A DNA stretch of 24,583 nt from assembly GCA_937900045.1 (NCBI GenBank), contig CALCEB010000234.1, forward strand, positions 1-24,583, written 5' to 3'. The stretch comes from an uncultured Acidobacteriota bacterium (GTDB lineage Bacteria; Acidobacteriota; Terriglobia; UBA7540). This document shows positions 23,587 through 24,583 of this stretch, piece after piece (position 1 is the stretch's first letter; the number at the start of each line of letters is the position of its first letter). Made by a program: the position numbers and the translations under genes. Below the pieces are notes generated by a model that was given only the letters and a program-made list of their open reading frames with translations, was not told the DNA's origin and searched no databases.

Positions 23587-24583
23587 TTGTTCAAGCTAAA
23601 GAGAGTTGAATTGCAGGGCTTCAAATCCTTTGCGGACCGCACCCGCCTGGAATTCGGCATGGGCACCGCGGCAATTGTGGGTCCCAACGGATGCGGCAAA
23701 TCCAACCTGTCCGACGCCATCAGTTGGGTGCTGGGTGAGCAGAGCGCCCGGATGCTGCGCGGCGATCGCATGGCCGATGTCATCTTCAACGGCACGGGTA
23801 AACGGCCTCCAACCAGCATGGCCGAAGTCAGCATGACGCTGGTGGGAGATGGCAAAACGGCAGATTCGAAGCCGGATGCGCAAGGCGCTTCGGCGAATGG
23901 AGACCGGCTCCGGGCCGCAGTTGAAGCGGGAACGATTTCAGCCGGTGCATTCGAAGCAGTGGGGTCGAATGGACGTGCGAGAATGGCAGACTCTTGCGGA
24001 GAGGAGATGGTGGTTACAAGAAGGCTTTTCCGGTCGGGCGAGAGCGAGTATCTGCTGAACGGGCATACCTGCCGCCTGCGGGATATTCAGGATCTCTTCA
24101 TGGGCACGGGCCTTGGCCCCGAATCCTACGCCATCATCGAACAGGGCCGCATTGGACTTATCCTCAGCTCCAAGCCGTCGGACCGCAGAGCCATCATCGA
24201 AGAGGCGGCTGGAATCTCTAAATTTAAGTCCCGGAAACGCCTGGCGGAAGCCAAACTCGAATCCTCGCGCCAGAACCTGGCGCGAATTTCCGACATCCTG
24301 GAAGAGGTTTCGAAACAAGTCAACTCACTCAAGCGGCAAGCATCCAAGGCGGAGCGATACCATGAATTGCACGGTGAGTACCGCGCCAAGCAGCGCGTAG
24401 TGCTGGCATCCCAATTGGTTCAAATGCAAGCCGGGCATGAGCGGCTGACAGCGGAACATGCGGAGTTGCAGCAGCAATGCGCGGAAAGCGCCCGGCGTCT
24501 TGAGGAAATTGAACGCGAGGCCCGGAACCTTGCGGGCCGGCACGATGGCCTTGAAGAGCAGTTGAAGGAGGCGCGGCAAAGGC
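23587..24583 (+). CDS. smc: Chromosome segregation protein SMC, N-terminal part (runs off the window)
   Basis: 332 codons are visible, open to the window end. The start is TTG at 23587, preceded by AGGAGG at 23573-23578 with 8-base spacing; no ATG fits. It begins MFKLKRVELQGFKSFADRTRLEF (written here with initiator Met), followed by Walker A GPNGCGKS (32-39), SDAISWVLGEQSA, and MADVIFNG, which is typical for SMC ATPases that organise and segregate the chromosome. After EVSMTLVGDGK comes an insert of about 45-50 Ala/Gly/Ser-rich residues (about 88-138) before EEMVVTRRLFRSGESEYLLNG, where most SMCs have 15-20 residues. The Q-loop-like YAIIEQGRIG and IIEEAAGISKFK follow, then coiled coil from about 215. 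There is no frameshift: one frame is open throughout. Confidence 0.93.
   Translation, partial: MFKLKRVELQGFKSFADRTRLEFGMGTAAIVGPNGCGKSNLSDAISWVLGEQSARMLRGDRMADVIFNGTGKRPPTSMAEVSMTLVGDGKTADSKPDAQGASANGDRLRAAVEAGTISAGAFEAVGSNGRARMADSCGEEMVVTRRLFRSGESEYLLNGHTCRLRDIQDLFMGTGLGPESYAIIEQGRIGLILSSKPSDRRAIIEEAAGISKFKSRKRLAEAKLESSRQNLARISDILEEVSKQVNSLKRQASKAERYHELHGEYRAKQRVVLASQLVQMQAGHERLTAEHAELQQQCAESARRLEEIEREARNLAGRHDGLEEQLKEARQR

Noticed and set aside
23606..24400. Frameshifted smc (several short ORFs in different frames)
   Set aside because: A single frame from the TTG at 23587 is open to the window end and gives all expected SMC motifs; the short ORFs are other frames.

Overview
The window looks like chromosomal DNA of an Acidobacteriota bacterium or a close relative, with moderately high GC. 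This is inferred from three things. There is a helix-turn-helix/TM/TolB-like propeller regulator of the kind common in that phylum. There are several secreted beta-propeller proteins. The intergenic spacers are crowded with short palindromic repeats. No rRNA, tRNA, transposase, phage gene or CRISPR array was seen.

Layout. (1) 1-6.3 kb, minus strand: two secreted repeat proteins, a 1252-aa protein ending in 14 tectonin-type repeats and a 396-aa six-repeat Kelch protein. They are separated and flanked by three copies of a roughly 90-bp non-coding block preceded by hairpins. An inverted-repeat-bounded element lies at the left edge. (2) 6.3-8.07 kb, minus strand: an exported pair of small proteins sharing a C-terminal beta-sandwich-like domain, followed by a doubtful Cys-containing ORF that runs into palindromic repeats. 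(3) 8.1-10.5 kb, plus strand: a membrane-anchored HTH/propeller regulator with a good sigma70-type promoter and an operator-like repeat, divergent from region 2. (4) 10.9-14.9 kb, plus strand: murB, a membrane alkaline-phosphatase-superfamily (sulfatase-like) enzyme with Thr at the nucleophile position, and a small three-TM protein. (5) 15.3-19.96 kb, plus strand: glycine cleavage genes gcvT-gcvH-gcvPA-gcvPB. Lipoamide dehydrogenase is not in the window. (6) 19.95-23.0 kb, minus strand: a zinc-ribbon membrane protein followed 4 nt later by a fused flavoprotein/polytopic-membrane/2x[4Fe-4S] protein, probably a membrane electron-transfer unit. (7) 23.59 kb to the end: the 5' part of smc, starting at TTG.

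The most informative novelty is in the spacers. A 110-bp palindromic element (TIR GGTAGTG) occurs as three full copies, each flanked by a perfect 8-bp target duplication. There is also a 44-bp internally deleted copy with its own duplication and one degenerate copy next to the gcvPB start. A second, unrelated 89-bp element with an 11-bp direct repeat sits beside the first copy. In one full copy the left arm has been replaced by a different sequence that is still self-complementary, so the arm hairpins seem to matter more than their sequence.

Among proteins, the most unusual is the flavoprotein fusion. The 'GD' segment that normally closes the FAD domain of thioredoxin-reductase-like enzymes is found ahead of the GxGxxG segment, so the domain appears circularly permuted before it joins a NapH/NosR-like membrane ferredoxin.
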